This document shows, in pieces, positions 11,112 to 11,888 of a DNA stretch of 11,888 bases. Source of the stretch: Lachnospiraceae bacterium UBA4380 (GTDB lineage Bacteria > Bacillota > Clostridia > Lachnospirales > Lachnospiraceae); contig DGRU01000070.1 of assembly GCA_002390025.1 (NCBI GenBank), forward strand, positions 1-11,888. The letters are read 5' to 3'. The position numbers and the translations under genes are program-made. The notes under the pieces were generated by a model that was not told where the DNA came from, did no database searches, and was given only the letters and a program-made list of their open reading frames with translations. Numbering within the stretch: the stretch's first letter is position 1; every line of letters begins with the position of its first letter.

Positions 11112-11146
11112 CCTCGTTTAAATGCATTTAAACGGGGCTTTTTTTG
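11112..11146 (+). terminator. Strong bidirectional intrinsic terminator
   Basis: CCTCGTTTAAA (11112-11122) pairs with TTTAAACGGGG (11127-11137) around TGCA, an 11-bp stem with one T-G pair. Seven T follow at 11139-11145. On the minus strand the stem is followed by eight T (the A-run at 11104-11111), so it can stop transcription both ways. It lies about 195 nt after the AraC-family stop codon and separates that gene from the Gfo/Idh/MocA gene. Confidence 0.88.
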
Positions 11147-11191
11147 GGTTTTTTATGACAGTTAAAGCAAGATTTTTAAAGCAGGAAAGTG

Positions 11192-11197
11192 TATAAT
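11192..11197 (+). promoter_or_regulatory. -10 element for the Gfo/Idh/MocA gene
   Basis: A perfect TATAAT (preceded by AGTG) stands after the terminator and about 155 nt before the gene. The 17-bp position upstream reads AAGATT, a poor -35. It is the best promoter candidate in the interval and implies a leader of about 145-150 nt. Confidence 0.5.
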
Positions 11198-11350
11198 CAG
11201 TTAAGATGATTACAGTGAAAAACAAAAAACAAACAGCGCAGAATGCTGCAGGGTGGTCCGGGGAAAGAGACAGAAGAAAAAAGCTTTCCAGGGCCGCGAA
11301 CAAGGGATGTAAAAAAGTTTTTTCGACAAGCATTAAAAAGGAGAGAAATC

Positions 11351-11888
11351 ATGAAAAAGCTTAAGGTGGGTGTTATCGGTGTCGGACGTCTTGGTTATGA
11401 GCATGCATGCAATATCGCAAACCGTGTTCCCGGTATGGAACTGGTTGCAATCTGCGACGGTAATGCTCCCCGCGCAAAGGAAGTTGCAGACGAGCTGAAT
11501 GTTGAAAAGATCTATTCCGATCCTGCGACCATGTGTGCAGATCCTGAGGTAGAGGCAGTTGCCATCTTCACCAACACTGCTTCCCATGTGGACATGATCC
11601 GCATCGCTATGGAAGCCGGCAAGCATGTCTTCTGCGAGAAGCCTCTGGCAGAGAACGTTGAGAAGTGCCTCGCTGCAGAGGAGATCATCAAGGCTCATCC
11701 CAATCAGGTGTTTATGCTCGGCTTCATGCGCCGCTTTGATAAATCCTATCGTATCGCAAAGCAGAAAATTGATAACGGCGACATCGGCAGAGTTGTCCTT
11801 GTCCGCTGCTACTCTGAGGATCCCAGGTCCACATTCGACAGCTATCTTCCTTTCGCTCCCACTTCCGGCGGCCAGTTCATCGATATGT
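11351..11888 (+). CDS. Gfo/Idh/MocA-family oxidoreductase, inositol 2-dehydrogenase-like (5' part)
   Basis: The gene runs off the right edge; 179 of about 335-345 residues are visible. The protein begins with the NAD(P)-binding strand and loop KVGVIGVGRLGYEHA (residues 5-19), with D38 at the end of the second strand (VAICD), favouring NAD. EKPLAENV (97-104) carries the family Lys (K98) that is catalytic in inositol dehydrogenase. FMLGFMRRFDKSY and the SGGQFIDM segment at the edge match the inositol 2-dehydrogenase group, which oxidises myo-inositol to 2-keto-myo-inositol in the cytoplasm; other sugar substrates are possible. The start has a strong AAAAGGAGAG site 6-7 nt upstream. Codon choice looks more even and highly-expressed-like than in the neighbours. 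The catalytic Asp/His pair of the second domain lies beyond the edge, so the substrate class is uncertain. Confidence 0.85.
   Translation, partial: MKKLKVGVIGVGRLGYEHACNIANRVPGMELVAICDGNAPRAKEVADELNVEKIYSDPATMCADPEVEAVAIFTNTASHVDMIRIAMEAGKHVFCEKPLAENVEKCLAAEEIIKAHPNQVFMLGFMRRFDKSYRIAKQKIDNGDIGRVVLVRCYSEDPRSTFDSYLPFAPTSGGQFIDM

Larger units (their letters stand above)
10918..11350. other. Intergenic region before the Gfo/Idh/MocA gene
   Basis: No gene is seen in 433 bases. It contains a 10-bp tandem repeat, a small GGTC-TT-GACC palindrome (11006-11015), a strong terminator (11112-11145) and a TATAAT (11192-11197). After that comes a leader of about 150 nt with short pairings (GCAG-AATG-CTGC near 11241-11252; GGAAAG...CTTTCC near 11262-11289) and a purine-rich run into AAAAGGAGAG just before 11351. 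I do not recognise a riboswitch class in the leader. Confidence 0.5.

Noticed and set aside
11010..11145. A small RNA ending at the terminator at 11112-11146
   Set aside because: A TTGACC/ATATTT pair at 17-bp spacing exists (11010-11038), but the -10 is weak and the terminator is explained by the upstream AraC-family gene.

Overview
The window looks like the chromosome of an anaerobic Clostridia bacterium, most likely Lachnospiraceae-like. It has strong AGGAGG-type ribosome sites, a short-chain CoA-transferase of the butyrate/acetate type, an AraC-type regulator with a cupin N-terminus, an inositol-dehydrogenase-type oxidoreductase and a probable yybP-ykoY (Mn2+) riboswitch. This assignment is an inference from gene content; there is no rRNA or species marker. 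No tRNA, rRNA, transposase, phage gene or CRISPR array was seen.

Layout. 1-2077 (+): a truncated metallo-beta-lactamase-fold gene, a class I SAM methyltransferase, a VOC (glyoxalase-fold) protein, and a decayed solute-binding lipoprotein gene. 2124-3436 (-): a block of three small genes. They encode a basic 57-aa protein, a 94-aa membrane-anchored protein and a 72-aa very hydrophobic membrane protein. The 72-aa gene is preceded by a promoter, a candidate Mn2+ riboswitch and an intrinsic terminator whose 5' arm is the riboswitch's closing strand. 3549-7408 (-): a truncated amidohydrolase gene, an 829/830-aa adenosine-deaminase-like protein with a Rossmann/SLOG-like C-terminal domain, and a D-2-hydroxyacid dehydrogenase. 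7409-7914: a 506-bp divergent intergenic region with a symmetric hairpin, nine 11-14 bp direct repeats and a TGATATAAT promoter. 7915-10917 (+): a LOG-family phosphoribohydrolase, an acetyl-CoA hydrolase/transferase-family enzyme and an AraC-family regulator. 10918-11350: non-coding, with a 10-bp perfect tandem repeat and a strong bidirectional terminator. 11351 to the right edge (+): the 5' part of a Gfo/Idh/MocA oxidoreductase.

How the parts relate. The metabolic genes (dehydrogenase, CoA-transferase, Gfo/Idh/MocA enzyme, AraC regulator) fit fermentative carbon and carboxylic-acid metabolism, but no single pathway is assembled here. Two proteins with nucleotide-handling Rossmann folds lie on either side of the dehydrogenase: the deaminase/SLOG fusion and the stand-alone LOG protein. 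The two most interesting features are the riboswitch-controlled 72-aa membrane protein, which carries a repeated Ile-Gly-Phe-Val-Phe-Asp motif, and the deaminase fusion, in which the second Asp of the usual Thr-Asp-Asp motif is Gly. Three genes in the window are broken, and several short tandem duplications are present, so the region shows signs of ongoing small-scale rearrangement.
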